Below, piece by piece: positions 16,003 to 25,547 of a stretch of 64,000 bases of DNA; within the stretch, counting starts at the first letter, position 1, and each line of letters begins with the position of its first letter. Made by a program: the position numbers and the translations under genes. The notes under the pieces were generated by a model that was given only the letters and a program-made list of their open reading frames with translations, ran no database searches and had not been told where the DNA came from. The DNA comes from Thermoplasmata archaeon (GTDB lineage Archaea; Thermoplasmatota; Thermoplasmata; Thermoplasmatales; Thermoplasmataceae), in contig JAJZXB010000008.1 in the NCBI GenBank assembly GCA_021846395.1, forward strand, positions 1 through 64,000, given 5' to 3'.

Positions 16003-17772
16003 TCAATAAGTATAATAATATTCTCCATTTTGCTTCTGTTCCCTGTCAAGAGAACTATCTTCCTTATTGATTCTAGGTCTTTTTGTTATTTCATCCCTTC
16101 TGAAAGTTATTCCAAGATTTTTAAGGAATACATTCATTCCAGTGCGCATGTCAAGGGGCCCAACACTTTTACCCTCCATCCCCTGTTTTCCACTGAAAAC
16201 AATAAGTGCATCTGATATGAGGTCAATGAGATATATATCGTGATCTGCGACTATAGCACTTTTTTTATTATTTTCTATGACTCTTCGAATAATTTTCGCC
16301 ACATTCATTCTGTATGAAGAATCAAGATGTGCCGATGGCTCATCTATTAAATATATGTCTGCTTCTTTTGATAGGGTCAGGGCAATGGATGTTCTCTGCA
16401 TTTCACCACCTGACAGGTCTGCCACGTTTTTCTCGTAAAGTTCTTCTATGTCAAGCGGTGCTATTACTTCATTTTTAATAAATGGTTCCTGGAGTTTTTC
16501 TTTTAATGTTGTTGAGAATAACTCATAAACGGTGCCTTCAAAATCCGTTGATATATACTGTGGTTTGTACGCTATTTTCAACTCATTTTCGACAAAACCA
16601 GAATCTGGCTTTATTGAACCTGAAAGCATTTTTATGAATGTGGTTTTTCCAAGGGCATTTTGACCAAGTACTCCAATAACCTCTTCCCTGTTGATGTACC
16701 CCTCTCCAACATGAAGGTCAAAGTTATCAAAATGTTTTGACATTTCGGACCATGATGTTATTTTAGCGGCAACACTGGTTCTCTTGCTTGACTTGACATT
16801 AAAATCTATTGAGTTTTGCCTGATTCTCACATTTTCTTCCTTTAAGTAGCCGGATAAAAAGGCATTTATGGCTTTATTTGTGGATTTTTCTTTAGTAACT
16901 ACACCATATGCTCCTGGCCCCCCATAAACAAGATTTATCTGATCGGCCATCTTATCTAGCAGAGCAAGGTCATGCTCAACAACCATCACAATTTTGTTTC
17001 TTGAAAGTTTTCTTATAATTTCTGAAATTCTTATACGCTCATTTACATCTAGATAAGATGAAGGCTCATCAAACAGGTAAATATCCGCATCCTTCATCAA
17101 TGTCATTGCAATGGCAAGTTTTTGAAGTTCTCCGCCTGATAGGTTCTTTATATCCCTGTTAATAACGGTTTCCATCGAAAGTTCCGAAACGATTGTATCC
17201 ATATTTCCATGATCATTTTCTCTGAGAATATCTCCAACTTTTCCATTAACAACCCGCGGTATTAAATCCACATACTGATTCTTTAAAACAGCACGGCTTG
17301 AACCGTCGTATAAATCCTTGAAATATTGCCCCATAACACTCTTTGAAAACCTTTTTATCACATCATCCTTATCAATTTTTGAATTGAAGTTTCCAAAATT
17401 TGGAATTACGACGCCTGATAAAATATTCATTGTTGTAGTTTTTCCCAGGGCATTCTGTCCAAGGAGTGCAGTAACTCTACCTCTGGATAAAATTGGTAAG
17501 GAATATAACCTGAATGAGTCCATTCCATACTGATGCACTATACTCTTGTTCAGTTCATCAGGTATACTCACAATTTTTATTGCATTGAATGGGCATCGTT
17601 TAACACATATTCCGCAACCAATACATAATGATTCGGTAATTACAGGTTGGGAATCAAAATCTTCAAATTCTATTGTTTTTGCCCCATTTCTTACCGGAGG
17701 GCAGTAATATCTACATTCATGATTGCATCGTTTTGGATGGCATCTATCACCATCAAGAATGGCTATATGCAT
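16003..17772 (-). CDS. ABCE1/Rli1 ribosome recycling ATPase
   Basis: A 589-residue twin-ATPase that splits ribosomes after termination together with aRF1 (also in this window at 59 kb). The N-terminal domain has two 4Fe-4S sites (CHPKRCNHECRYYCP and CIGCGICVKRCPFNAI). Two Walker A motifs (GQNALGKTT near residues 103 and 370) are each followed by a signature motif (LSGGELQKLAIAMTL and LSGGEMQRTSIALTL) and Walker B plus catalytic glutamate (YLFDEPSSYLD, YLIDEPSAHLD). It lies 10 bp downstream of the small gene at 17783 and is almost certainly co-transcribed with it. Confidence 0.96.
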   Translation of the reverse strand: MHIAILDGDRCHPKRCNHECRYYCPPVRNGAKTIEFEDFDSQPVITESLCIGCGICVKRCPFNAIKIVSIPDELNKSIVHQYGMDSFRLYSLPILSRGRVTALLGQNALGKTTTMNILSGVVIPNFGNFNSKIDKDDVIKRFSKSVMGQYFKDLYDGSSRAVLKNQYVDLIPRVVNGKVGDILRENDHGNMDTIVSELSMETVINRDIKNLSGGELQKLAIAMTLMKDADIYLFDEPSSYLDVNERIRISEIIRKLSRNKIVMVVEHDLALLDKMADQINLVYGGPGAYGVVTKEKSTNKAINAFLSGYLKEENVRIRQNSIDFNVKSSKRTSVAAKITSWSEMSKHFDNFDLHVGEGYINREEVIGVLGQNALGKTTFIKMLSGSIKPDSGFVENELKIAYKPQYISTDFEGTVYELFSTTLKEKLQEPFIKNEVIAPLDIEELYEKNVADLSGGEMQRTSIALTLSKEADIYLIDEPSAHLDSSYRMNVAKIIRRVIENNKKSAIVADHDIYLIDLISDALIVFSGKQGMEGKSVGPLDMRTGMNVFLKNLGITFRRDEITKRPRINKEDSSLDREQKQNGEYYYTY

Positions 17773-17782
17773 ACTTTATCTC

Positions 17783-18202
17783 TTAATTTGGTCTCCAGTA
17801 TTCATCCGGTATTTCATCATAAATATCAAATTTTGATTTATCGGATGTATTTGACAGATTCATGTTTGAAAGTTCAACAATTCTGTTGACATTTAATAGC
17901 CAGTAATGAATTCTCCATTCTCGCCCATCAAATAATGTTGTTTCCTCCCTTTCCGTTTCCATAATCCCAAGATCTTCCATGGTATAAAAGACATCACGAT
18001 CTTCAGGTTCAAGCATATTATCTATGACACGGGTATTATACCCAAAGAAATTAATAATATGTTCTGCTGAAGATTCAGACTCTTCTGAACCCATTTTCTT
18101 CTGCTGCAAACTCAAACCATTACTAATGGCCCTTGCAAGTTCATCTATTTTTACATAATAGCGATACTTCATTTTCTGAACTTCCATACTGCTTGTTGCC
18201 AT
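17783..18202 (-). CDS. DUF6015-like protein upstream of ABCE1
   Basis: A 139-residue soluble protein. The middle reads EPEDRDVFYTMEDLGIMETEREE followed by DGREWRIHYWLLN, a helix-wing pattern I associate with the archaeal DUF6015 family; the family name is from memory. The N-terminal half is helical and the C-terminus acidic. A GGTGGATC ribosome binding site precedes the ATG. Its tight pairing with ABCE1 suggests a role near translation or ribosome recycling, but no function is shown. Confidence 0.7.
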   Translation of the reverse strand: MATSSMEVQKMKYRYYVKIDELARAISNGLSLQQKKMGSEESESSAEHIINFFGYNTRVIDNMLEPEDRDVFYTMEDLGIMETEREETTLFDGREWRIHYWLLNVNRIVELSNMNLSNTSDKSKFDIYDEIPDEYWRPN

Positions 18203-18541
18203 ATTGATCCACCTTTATATTGTACACCATATTACATTTTAAATAATAAGGTTATTCAATTATAATTATTAATAATGCAATATATAAACATTACTAAAAA
18301 CAAAAAGAACAATTCTATACATAGCACATTTTATACACAGACTAAATTTGTAATGAAGGAAAATTTTGAAACAGTTGATAAAACCAGCATAATGAAGCAA
18401 TTTATTCAAAAAAATAATTAGGATTCCATCATTGGCCATTCTATCATAAAATACAAATTTTATACCTGTTCATCAACACAAATCAGTTTATTGTTAAATA
18501 AAATTATATTTATATAAAGTTATTAAAAACTTTTAACCATT
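18203..18541. other. Intergenic region between divergent genes, one weak small frame
   Basis: A 339-bp A+T-rich divergent promoter region. It holds an ATG-started frame of 48 codons on the plus strand (18275-18421) rich in Lys, Asn and Thr, with no recognisable family and no clear ribosome binding site. I do not call it a gene. Confidence 0.35.
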
Positions 18542-19543
18542 ATGAGATATACATGCATGAATCTTATATTCCCCTCACGAAATGACAAAACCAAACTGGA
18601 AGTCTTCAATGAAAATATAGGAAATAAAAAAATCATTGAAAACCGTGTTATTTATGAGTATGAAACTGAATTTGATGAGAGTTTTGTTAAGGAATTCCTT
18701 GAAAAAAATAAAATTATGGAAGGTTATGAAGAATATTTATCCAGAAAAATAGCTGATAAGTTAAAAAACAGAAATTCAAAAATAATGGGGATACTGAATT
18801 CCACACCAGATTCTTTTTACAGTGGTTCCAGAGTGAGTAATTTTTCAAATATTGACAGAATAATAGATGAAAAACCAGATATAATAGATATTGGAGGTGA
18901 AAGCACAAGGCCCGGAAGCGAGCCAGTTCCTGTAGAGAAGGAAATAGCAAGACTGGAGCCGGTTATCGAATATGTAAAATCATCCACAGATATACCTGTA
19001 TCAATAGATACAAGAAACCCCGAAACACTAAAAAAAATGTTGAAATATGACCTTGATTATATTAACGATATTTCAGGTTTTGAAAATAAGAAAATGATCT
19101 CTCTGGCTGTTGAAAACAACCTAAAATGCGTTGTAATGCATATGCGTGGCGTCCCCAAAAACATGCAACAATTTACAAGTTACGATGACATGTTTTATGA
19201 GATAAATAAATCGTTCTATAAAAAAACAGGTGAAATGGTCAAATTTGGAGTGAAACCGGAAAATATTATACTCGATCCTGGAGTTGGATTCGCCAAGGAC
19301 TTTGCGGGAAATATTGAAATAATAAAATCACCATGGTCATTTTTTATTGGTTTTGAAACATTATTCGGCACATCCAGAAAGGGTTTTCTTGGAAATATTA
19401 CCTCCTCAAAGATTGAAGAACGTCTTGGGGCTACAATAGCAACATCTATATACCTGAACAAAAATGGTGTTGACATTTTAAGAGTGCACGACCCAAAACA
19501 GAATAGCGATGCAATAAAAACCTTTAATTATCTAGAAAATTAG
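18542..19543 (+). CDS. folP: Dihydropteroate synthase
   Basis: Joins a pterin pyrophosphate with an aminobenzoate in folate-type cofactor synthesis. The catalytic barrel starts at about residue 80 with MGILNSTPDSFYSG, continues with DIGGESTRPGSEPV, a conserved SIDTRNPE strand, CVVMHMRGVPKNMQ, ILDPGVGFAKD and GTSRKGFLG, and ends with LRVHDPK. The 333-residue length includes an N-terminal extension of about 75 residues that bacterial enzymes lack but archaeal ones often carry. The product would supply the tetrahydrofolate-type carrier used by GcvT. It stands just upstream of the lipA operon, 68 bp away. Confidence 0.9.
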   Translation: MRYTCMNLIFPSRNDKTKLEVFNENIGNKKIIENRVIYEYETEFDESFVKEFLEKNKIMEGYEEYLSRKIADKLKNRNSKIMGILNSTPDSFYSGSRVSNFSNIDRIIDEKPDIIDIGGESTRPGSEPVPVEKEIARLEPVIEYVKSSTDIPVSIDTRNPETLKKMLKYDLDYINDISGFENKKMISLAVENNLKCVVMHMRGVPKNMQQFTSYDDMFYEINKSFYKKTGEMVKFGVKPENIILDPGVGFAKDFAGNIEIIKSPWSFFIGFETLFGTSRKGFLGNITSSKIEERLGATIATSIYLNKNGVDILRVHDPKQNSDAIKTFNYLEN

Positions 19544-19611
19544 GCGATTAACAAATTATTATCTATGTTTTTTACGTATAGTTTAAATATACCCCTACAA
19601 TTATTCTTTTA

Positions 19612-20478
19612 ATGATGAGAGTTCCGTACAAAGTAAACCTTCCCACGGGAGAACGATATACATTTATAAAAAATACATTAAGAAATAGAACTCTATATAC
19701 TGTTTGCGAAGAGGCTCACTGTCCGAATGTAGGTGAATGCTGGGGAAACGGAACAGCAACATTCATGATTCTGGGTTCAAACTGTTCAAGAGGGTGCAGA
19801 TTCTGTGCGGTTACCCATGGCAATATGCTGCCTCTGGATAGGGATGAGCCACAGAAAGTATATGATTCAATTAAACTTATGAAACTTGATTATGTGGTTA
19901 TAACATCAGTTGATAGAGATGATTTGCCTGATAAGGGTTCAGAAGCATTTGCAAATGTCATAAAACGGCTGTATGATCTAAAAATTAAAATAGAGGTTTT
20001 AATTCCGGATTTCAGTGGAATTCCAGATTTTATTGACAGAATTATTGAGGCAAAACCTGATGTAATAGCACATAACATTGAAACTGTCAGAAGATTAACG
20101 CATAGCGTAAGGGATCCAAGAGCCACATACGATCAGAGTTTGAATGTTTTAAAACATATTAAAAAGAAAAGCAATATAATAACAAAATCCTCTATAATGA
20201 TAGGCCTGGGAGAAACCGATGACGAGGTTCTTGAAACAATGAGGGACCTGAGAAATTCTGGGGTCAATATTTTAACCGTGGGTCAGTATCTTAGACCTAC
20301 AAAGAAACAGCTTGAAGTGGTTGAATATTGTTCAATGGATAGATTTAGGTTTTTTGAAGAAAAAGGCTATGAATACGGGTTTGATTATGTGGCATCTGGC
20401 CCTCTGGTGAGAACATCGTATAAAGCAGCTGAAGCATATATAAAAGGCAAAATTGAAAAAGGTGCTAAGAATGATTGA
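19612..20478 (+). CDS. lipA: Lipoyl synthase
   Basis: Radical SAM enzyme that inserts two sulfur atoms into protein-bound octanoyl groups. The auxiliary cluster cysteines are in CEEAHCPNVGEC, the radical SAM CxxxCxxC is SNCSRGCRFCAV, and the C-terminal GPLVRTSYKA carries the conserved RxSY motif. The 288 residues are typical. A TTTAAATATA box lies about 25 bp before the start (ATG ATG at 19612/19615), consistent with a leaderless operon head. Its end overlaps the E1alpha start by 8 bp. Confidence 0.96.
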   Translation: MMRVPYKVNLPTGERYTFIKNTLRNRTLYTVCEEAHCPNVGECWGNGTATFMILGSNCSRGCRFCAVTHGNMLPLDRDEPQKVYDSIKLMKLDYVVITSVDRDDLPDKGSEAFANVIKRLYDLKIKIEVLIPDFSGIPDFIDRIIEAKPDVIAHNIETVRRLTHSVRDPRATYDQSLNVLKHIKKKSNIITKSSIMIGLGETDDEVLETMRDLRNSGVNILTVGQYLRPTKKQLEVVEYCSMDRFRFFEEKGYEYGFDYVASGPLVRTSYKAAEAYIKGKIEKGAKND

Positions 20479-21502
20479 GGAAACTGATATTAGTGATGAA
20501 AAATTGTTGAATGCATATAAAAATTTAATTATTGAAAGATTTATGGATAAAAAAATGCTTAATGCAAGCAGGCAGGGTTTTTTACCATTCTACATCCCCT
20601 TAATGGGGCATGAGGCAATGCATATTGGCCTTGGGTTGGCTTTGCGTAAACAGGATTTTATATATCCGTACTACAGGGATTTTGGCGTGCTATTGCAGAT
20701 GGGAATACCAATAGATACTATAATGTCCCAGGTATTTGCGACAGCAAACGACAATGAGCTTGGTAGAGACATGCCAGACCATTTCTCACTGAAAAAATAC
20801 AATATCGGAGCTGTGATAACAACTGTTGCAGGACATTTAATGTCTGCAGCAGGAATAGCTTATGCAAGAAAATATAGAAAAATAGAAGGAAGCGTTATTA
20901 CAACATTTGGGGATGGTGCAACCTCAACACCAGATTTCCCAGTGGCTATGAATTTTGCTGGTGTTTATAACCTGCCTATGGTATTTTTCTGTGAAAACAA
21001 CGGATTTGCTATTTCAATTCCAACATATCCCAGTGAATCTGGGCAGAAGAGTGCATATGAAGAAACTAAGGGCATGATATACAGAAAGGCAGAAGCATAT
21101 GGATTCAATGGCATCAGGATTGACGGAACAAATTTCATAGAAGTTTACAAAAATACAAGAAAAGCACTTGAGGATTCAAAAAATACTCCCATACTTATTG
21201 AGGCAATGAGTTATAGAATGGGTCCCCACTCAACAGCAGATGACCCAAATAAATATAGAAAAAATGAGGTGACGGAAGGCAGCGAAAAGGATCCAGTTAC
21301 TGTAAGCCAGAGAATATTAAAGGAAATGAACATTCTTGATGATGACAAAATAAGGGAAATTAATGATGAAGTTGATGATTTTACTTCAAAACTGATCAAT
21401 AAATATGAGAAGGAGGCAAAACCCGATAAAAGCACAATACTGGACAATCTTTATGAGGAAGAGCCATGGTATATCTCAGAAGAAAGGGGTGATTTGCAGT
21501 GA
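20471..21502 (+). CDS. 2-oxoacid dehydrogenase E1 alpha subunit (branched-chain type)
   Basis: Thiamine-diphosphate-dependent decarboxylase subunit, 343 residues. Conserved features are RDMPDHFS, the ThDP motif beginning at FGDGATSTPD and ending FFCENNGFAI, and the phosphorylation-loop-like YRMGPHSTADDP. The FFCENNGFAISIPT wording is closer to branched-chain 2-oxoacid dehydrogenases than to pyruvate dehydrogenase, in line with what was shown for Thermoplasma. I use the ATG at 20471, with GGTG six bases upstream, instead of the TTG at 20453. It overlaps lipA by 8 bp and its TGA overlaps the E1beta start. Confidence 0.92.
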   Translation: MIEETDISDEKLLNAYKNLIIERFMDKKMLNASRQGFLPFYIPLMGHEAMHIGLGLALRKQDFIYPYYRDFGVLLQMGIPIDTIMSQVFATANDNELGRDMPDHFSLKKYNIGAVITTVAGHLMSAAGIAYARKYRKIEGSVITTFGDGATSTPDFPVAMNFAGVYNLPMVFFCENNGFAISIPTYPSESGQKSAYEETKGMIYRKAEAYGFNGIRIDGTNFIEVYKNTRKALEDSKNTPILIEAMSYRMGPHSTADDPNKYRKNEVTEGSEKDPVTVSQRILKEMNILDDDKIREINDEVDDFTSKLINKYEKEAKPDKSTILDNLYEEEPWYISEERGDLQ

Positions 21503-22467
21503 CATTGATGACAATGGTGAAGGCTATTAACAGTGCCCTTGACAACGCAATGGAAAAGGATGATTCAATAATATTGCTTGGAGAAGATGTAGGAGTGGAT
21601 GGAGGAGTTTTCAGGGTCACGGATAACTTATTCAAAAAGTATGGAAAGGACAGGGTCCTTGACACTCCATTATCGGAACTTGGAATAGTTGGATTCGGAA
21701 TTGGAATGTCCATGGCTGGCCTCAAGGCAATACCGGAAATACAATTTCAGGATTTTATTTATACGGCAATGGATCAAATTATCAGCCAGATGGCAAAATT
21801 GAGATACAGAACAAATGGAGATTATACACTGCCTATGGTACTTAGAACTCCATATGCAGGTGGCGTTCATGGAGGTCCATACCACTCACAGAGTGGAGAG
21901 GAATATTTTGCAACCACCCAGGGCCTTACTGTTGTTACACCCTCCAACCCGTATGATGCAAAGGGTTTATTATTATCATCCATAGAGTTGAACGATCCGG
22001 TAATATTTCTAGAACCAAAAAGATTATACTATGCAGGCAAAATGGACATTCCTGACGACTATTATACTGTGGATTTAAGGAAAGCAAAATTACTCCACGA
22101 GGGGGATGAATTATCCATCATAACCTATGGGCCTGCAGTGCCCCTTGTTATGAACACAGTAAAAAACAATAACATCAACGCGGACGTTATCGATTTAAGA
22201 ACCATAAACCCTTTTGATGTTGATACAGTATTGAAAAGTGTACAAAAAACAACCAGAGCTTTAATAGTAACTGAATCGCCAAAAATGTTTGGTGTCAGTG
22301 CGGAAATATCAGCAACTCTGGCAGAAAAGGCAATAGATTATTTATCGGCACCCATATTGAGAGTTGCAGGTTTGGATATACCGATACCATTTGCCCTCGA
22401 GGAATATTATGTGCCAAGTGAGAAGAGAATGATGAGCGCAGTTAATAAAATTATGCAGTACAGGTGA
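21499..22467 (+). CDS. 2-oxoacid dehydrogenase E1 beta subunit
   Basis: A 322-residue transketolase-like partner of E1alpha (GEDVGVDGGVFRVT, TPLSELGIVGFGIGMSMAGLK, HGGPYHSQSGEEYF, VITESP-type C-terminal domain). The start is a GTG overlapping the upstream stop by four bases (GTGA), with GGGGTGAT a few bases before it. A downstream ATG at 21508 is possible but has no equally placed site. It works as an alpha2beta2 heterotetramer with the preceding gene product. Confidence 0.93.
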   Translation: MTLMTMVKAINSALDNAMEKDDSIILLGEDVGVDGGVFRVTDNLFKKYGKDRVLDTPLSELGIVGFGIGMSMAGLKAIPEIQFQDFIYTAMDQIISQMAKLRYRTNGDYTLPMVLRTPYAGGVHGGPYHSQSGEEYFATTQGLTVVTPSNPYDAKGLLLSSIELNDPVIFLEPKRLYYAGKMDIPDDYYTVDLRKAKLLHEGDELSIITYGPAVPLVMNTVKNNNINADVIDLRTINPFDVDTVLKSVQKTTRALIVTESPKMFGVSAEISATLAEKAIDYLSAPILRVAGLDIPIPFALEEYYVPSEKRMMSAVNKIMQYR

Positions 22468-22471
22468 TATC

Positions 22472-23635
22472 ATGTATACAGTTAAGTTACCCCCAATAGG
22501 AGAAGGAATACAGGAAGGAGAGATTGTAAAATGGTCAGTTAAAGAGGGAGATCAGGTAAAAAAAGATCAGGAATTGGTAGAAGTGATGACGGATAAGATC
22601 ACAGTGAAAATACCATCACCTGTTTCAGGCAGAATTTCAAAGATACTTGTTCCGGAGGAAATAACGATAAATATTGACGAACCAATAGTCCAGATTGATT
22701 CACCTGATGAATCCAATGATGTTAGCACAGATGAAAGCACAAATAAGGGGGCTGTTGAATCACACATCCCACAGGAACATCCTACGGACGGCAGAATACC
22801 ATCAGTAAAGGCCACCCCATCTGTGAGGGCATATGCAAAATCCAATAATGTTGATTTGGTGATGGTAAAGCCATCAGGCCAGGACAACAGGATAACAAAG
22901 GACGACATTGACAGCTATTTAAAGCAGGCAAAGCCACAATCAAACATCTCTGTTGAAACAAAACAGGAAGACGAAATATTCAAAATTACTGGCATTAGGA
23001 AAGCAATTTTTGACAAAATGACCAAATCAAAGCAGATAATGCCACATTTCACGGTTTCAGACTTTGTTGATACAGAAAATATTACCAGAACAATTGAGCA
23101 TTACTCAAAAAAGAGCTATCTGAGCTTCACATCCTTTTTTGTGAAGGCATGTACCATAGCATTCAAGGATTTCCCAAAACTGAATGCAATATATAATGAA
23201 AACGATAAAAACTATACAATTAAAAAGTCATACAACATAGGCGTTGCGGTTGATTCTCCATATGGGTTAACGGTTGTTGTTATAAAGGATGCGGACAGGA
23301 AAGACATAAAAACAATATCAAAGGAGATAAAGGACCTTGCCGAAAAAGCAAGAAACAATGATTTAACTCTGGGCGATATTCAAGGTTCAACATTTTCAAT
23401 TACAAATATTGGCGCAATAGGCGGTATAATGTCAACACCAATTATCAATTATCCAGAGGTTGCCATTCTGGCTGTAAATTCGCGAACGTCAAACTTTGTT
23501 GACGGGGAACTAAAAGGCGGCCTTTTACTTACACTGGCATGCGACCACAGGCTTATTGATGGTGCTGAAGCTGCACGTTACCTTCAGAAGGTAAGGGAAA
23601 TACTTGAGCACCCAATGATGTTCATAGGTGATTGA
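22472..23635 (+). CDS. 2-oxoacid dehydrogenase E2 (dihydrolipoyl acyltransferase)
   Basis: A 387-residue core enzyme. Residues 1-77 form a single lipoyl domain with the lipoylated lysine expected at Lys42 (MTDKITVKIPSP). A peripheral-subunit-binding domain lies near residues 110-150 (ATPSVRAYAKSNNVD..ITKDDIDSYL), followed by the catalytic domain with the DHRLIDGAEAA active-site motif near the C-terminus. A GGTGAT site sits three bases before the ATG, four bases after the E1beta stop. Transfers the acyl group to CoA. Confidence 0.95.
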   Translation: MYTVKLPPIGEGIQEGEIVKWSVKEGDQVKKDQELVEVMTDKITVKIPSPVSGRISKILVPEEITINIDEPIVQIDSPDESNDVSTDESTNKGAVESHIPQEHPTDGRIPSVKATPSVRAYAKSNNVDLVMVKPSGQDNRITKDDIDSYLKQAKPQSNISVETKQEDEIFKITGIRKAIFDKMTKSKQIMPHFTVSDFVDTENITRTIEHYSKKSYLSFTSFFVKACTIAFKDFPKLNAIYNENDKNYTIKKSYNIGVAVDSPYGLTVVVIKDADRKDIKTISKEIKDLAEKARNNDLTLGDIQGSTFSITNIGAIGGIMSTPIINYPEVAILAVNSRTSNFVDGELKGGLLLTLACDHRLIDGAEAARYLQKVREILEHPMMFIGD

Positions 23636-24919
23636 ATGGATTATGACGTTACAATTATAGGCGCTGGAGCAGGAGGATATCTTGCAGCCTTTTACCTTGC
23701 CCGGAAAAAGAAGAAAGTTCTGATAATTGAAAAGGAAAAATTTGGTGGAGAATGCCTGAATTATGGGTGCATACCATCCAAAGCATTGATTGAATTGAGC
23801 GAAAGCATCAATTATCTTGAAACCATGCCGGGCATGAAAATCAACTATGATCTTGATTTGAACGAATGGCAGAAATGGAAAAACTCAATGATAGGCAAAA
23901 TAACTGGCAATGCAGAAAGGGCATGCAAGGCAAAGGGGGCAAATGTAATATACGGAACGGGAAAGATTATTGATAAAAATACAGTTTCCGTGAATAATTC
24001 GGAATATACGTCCCACTTTATCATCATAGATACTGGCTCTGTACCTGTAAAAGTTAAGGGAATTGATGATGTTTATTACAATAGGGAAATACTTGATATT
24101 AAAAATATACCAAAAAAATTGGTGATAATTGGTGGAGGTTACATTGGTGTGGAGATCGGAACAGCTTTCAGAAAACTCGGGTCAGAAGTTTATATAATTG
24201 AAATGAAGGAACGCATTCTGCCTGAGGTGGAGGAAGACTTATCAAGAGCAGTTGATAGAAAATTGACAAAACTCGGTATAAACATTCTAACCTCATCAAA
24301 AGTTATTTCGGTTAAAAAATCAGGTGCCTATACTGTAAAAATTGAGAATCATGATGATTTAACAGCCGATATTGTCTTGATGTCAGTTGGCAGAATTCCC
24401 AATACAGAGAATCTTGGAATCGATAATGCGGGAATAGTTATGGACGGGAAGTTCATTAAAACTGATGACCATAAGAGAACAAATGTGGGTAACATATATG
24501 CAATTGGGGATGTTTCAGGTGATCCAATGCTTGCACATAAAGCGTTCTATGATGCATATGTAGCTTCCGAAAATATATGTGGAAATAATGTAGTTTCTGA
24601 CTATAAATCCATGCCCCTTGTTATATATACTGATCCGGAAATTTCATTTACAGGAAAAACAACTGAGAAATATAAAAAGGTCCCGGTTATGGCAAACCCA
24701 AGATCATTGACAATGAATCAGAATGAAGGTTTCTTCAAAATATTTTATGATGATGATGGCACAATAGCTGGCGCTGGCATAGCTGCCCCAAGGTCGTCGG
24801 AAATAATAAGCGAAATTGGAATAGCTGTTGAAGCTGGGCTGAATATGAAGGATATGTTTTTAACAATACATCCACATCCAACTATTTCCGAGGGGATAAA
24901 GGATGCCTGTGAGGAATAA
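23636..24919 (+). CDS. lpdA: Dihydrolipoyl dehydrogenase (E3)
   Basis: Reoxidises the dihydrolipoyl arm with NAD+. FAD motif GAGAGGYLAAF, redox disulfide GGECLNYGCIPSK, NAD motif GGGYIGVEIG, second FAD motif GNIYAIGDVSGDP, and catalytic HPHPTISEG near the end. At 427 residues it is somewhat shorter than the usual 450-470, but all motifs are present. The ATG directly follows the E2 stop, and the gene overlaps lipB by 17 bp. Confidence 0.95.
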   Translation: MDYDVTIIGAGAGGYLAAFYLARKKKKVLIIEKEKFGGECLNYGCIPSKALIELSESINYLETMPGMKINYDLDLNEWQKWKNSMIGKITGNAERACKAKGANVIYGTGKIIDKNTVSVNNSEYTSHFIIIDTGSVPVKVKGIDDVYYNREILDIKNIPKKLVIIGGGYIGVEIGTAFRKLGSEVYIIEMKERILPEVEEDLSRAVDRKLTKLGINILTSSKVISVKKSGAYTVKIENHDDLTADIVLMSVGRIPNTENLGIDNAGIVMDGKFIKTDDHKRTNVGNIYAIGDVSGDPMLAHKAFYDAYVASENICGNNVVSDYKSMPLVIYTDPEISFTGKTTEKYKKVPVMANPRSLTMNQNEGFFKIFYDDDGTIAGAGIAAPRSSEIISEIGIAVEAGLNMKDMFLTIHPHPTISEGIKDACEE

Positions 24920-25547
24920 TTATTATATAGATTTAAAAAAAATGGATTATAACAGATGCCTGGAGCTGCAGTATGACCTTGTAAACTTAAGGGGAGAAAA
25001 TAAAATACCAGACACTATTGTTTTTGTTGAACATAATAATGTTTACACAATTGGCAGGAAGGCAGACCCAAAAAACTACAAAAACATCAACGTTATTAAA
25101 ACGGACAGGGGTGGAGATGTAACATATCACGGTGAGGGCCAACTTGTTGCATATTTTATTTTTGATGTGAATATTGATGGTAAGAGGGAAATAAGAAAAT
25201 TTCTTGAAAAAATAGAGAATTCATATATAGACATGCTTAAAAATAATGGATATCAGGCAATGCTTGATGAGGAGCCCGGCATATGGATAAAAACTGTAAA
25301 TGGAAAGAGAAAGGTGGCTTCAGTGGGCCTTGCAGTAAAGGATCACATATCATATCATGGGGTGGCAATGAATATAAGTGAACAGTCAATTTATGGATTT
25401 AGAATGATAAATCCCTGTGGAATGAACAGCGAAGTTATGTCGTATATAAACATGGAAAGAGAAAAAGCAATAGATCAATTATTAAAACATTTTACAACTT
25501 ATTTTGGCAAATTTGAAAGAATCGAATTGAGTGACATTCTGAGTTAG
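24903..25547 (+). CDS. lipB: Lipoyl(octanoyl) transferase
   Basis: Moves octanoyl from acyl carrier to the lipoyl domain so that LipA can insert sulfur. A 214-residue protein with RGGDVTYHGEGQLVAY, the lysine region KVASVGLAV, ISYHGVAMNI and a catalytic cysteine segment (NPCGMNSEVMSY). These features fit LipB better than lipoate-protein ligase A. The ATG at 24903 lies inside the E3 gene with GAGGGGAT upstream, so it is translationally linked to the operon. Its stop overlaps the convergent cobalamin adenosyltransferase gene by four bases. Confidence 0.9.
   Translation: MPVRNNYYIDLKKMDYNRCLELQYDLVNLRGENKIPDTIVFVEHNNVYTIGRKADPKNYKNINVIKTDRGGDVTYHGEGQLVAYFIFDVNIDGKREIRKFLEKIENSYIDMLKNNGYQAMLDEEPGIWIKTVNGKRKVASVGLAVKDHISYHGVAMNISEQSIYGFRMINPCGMNSEVMSYINMEREKAIDQLLKHFTTYFGKFERIELSDILS

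Noticed and set aside
18275-18421. 48-codon plus-strand frame in an intergenic region
   Set aside because: A+T-driven composition, no ribosome binding site, no family; not enough to call a gene.
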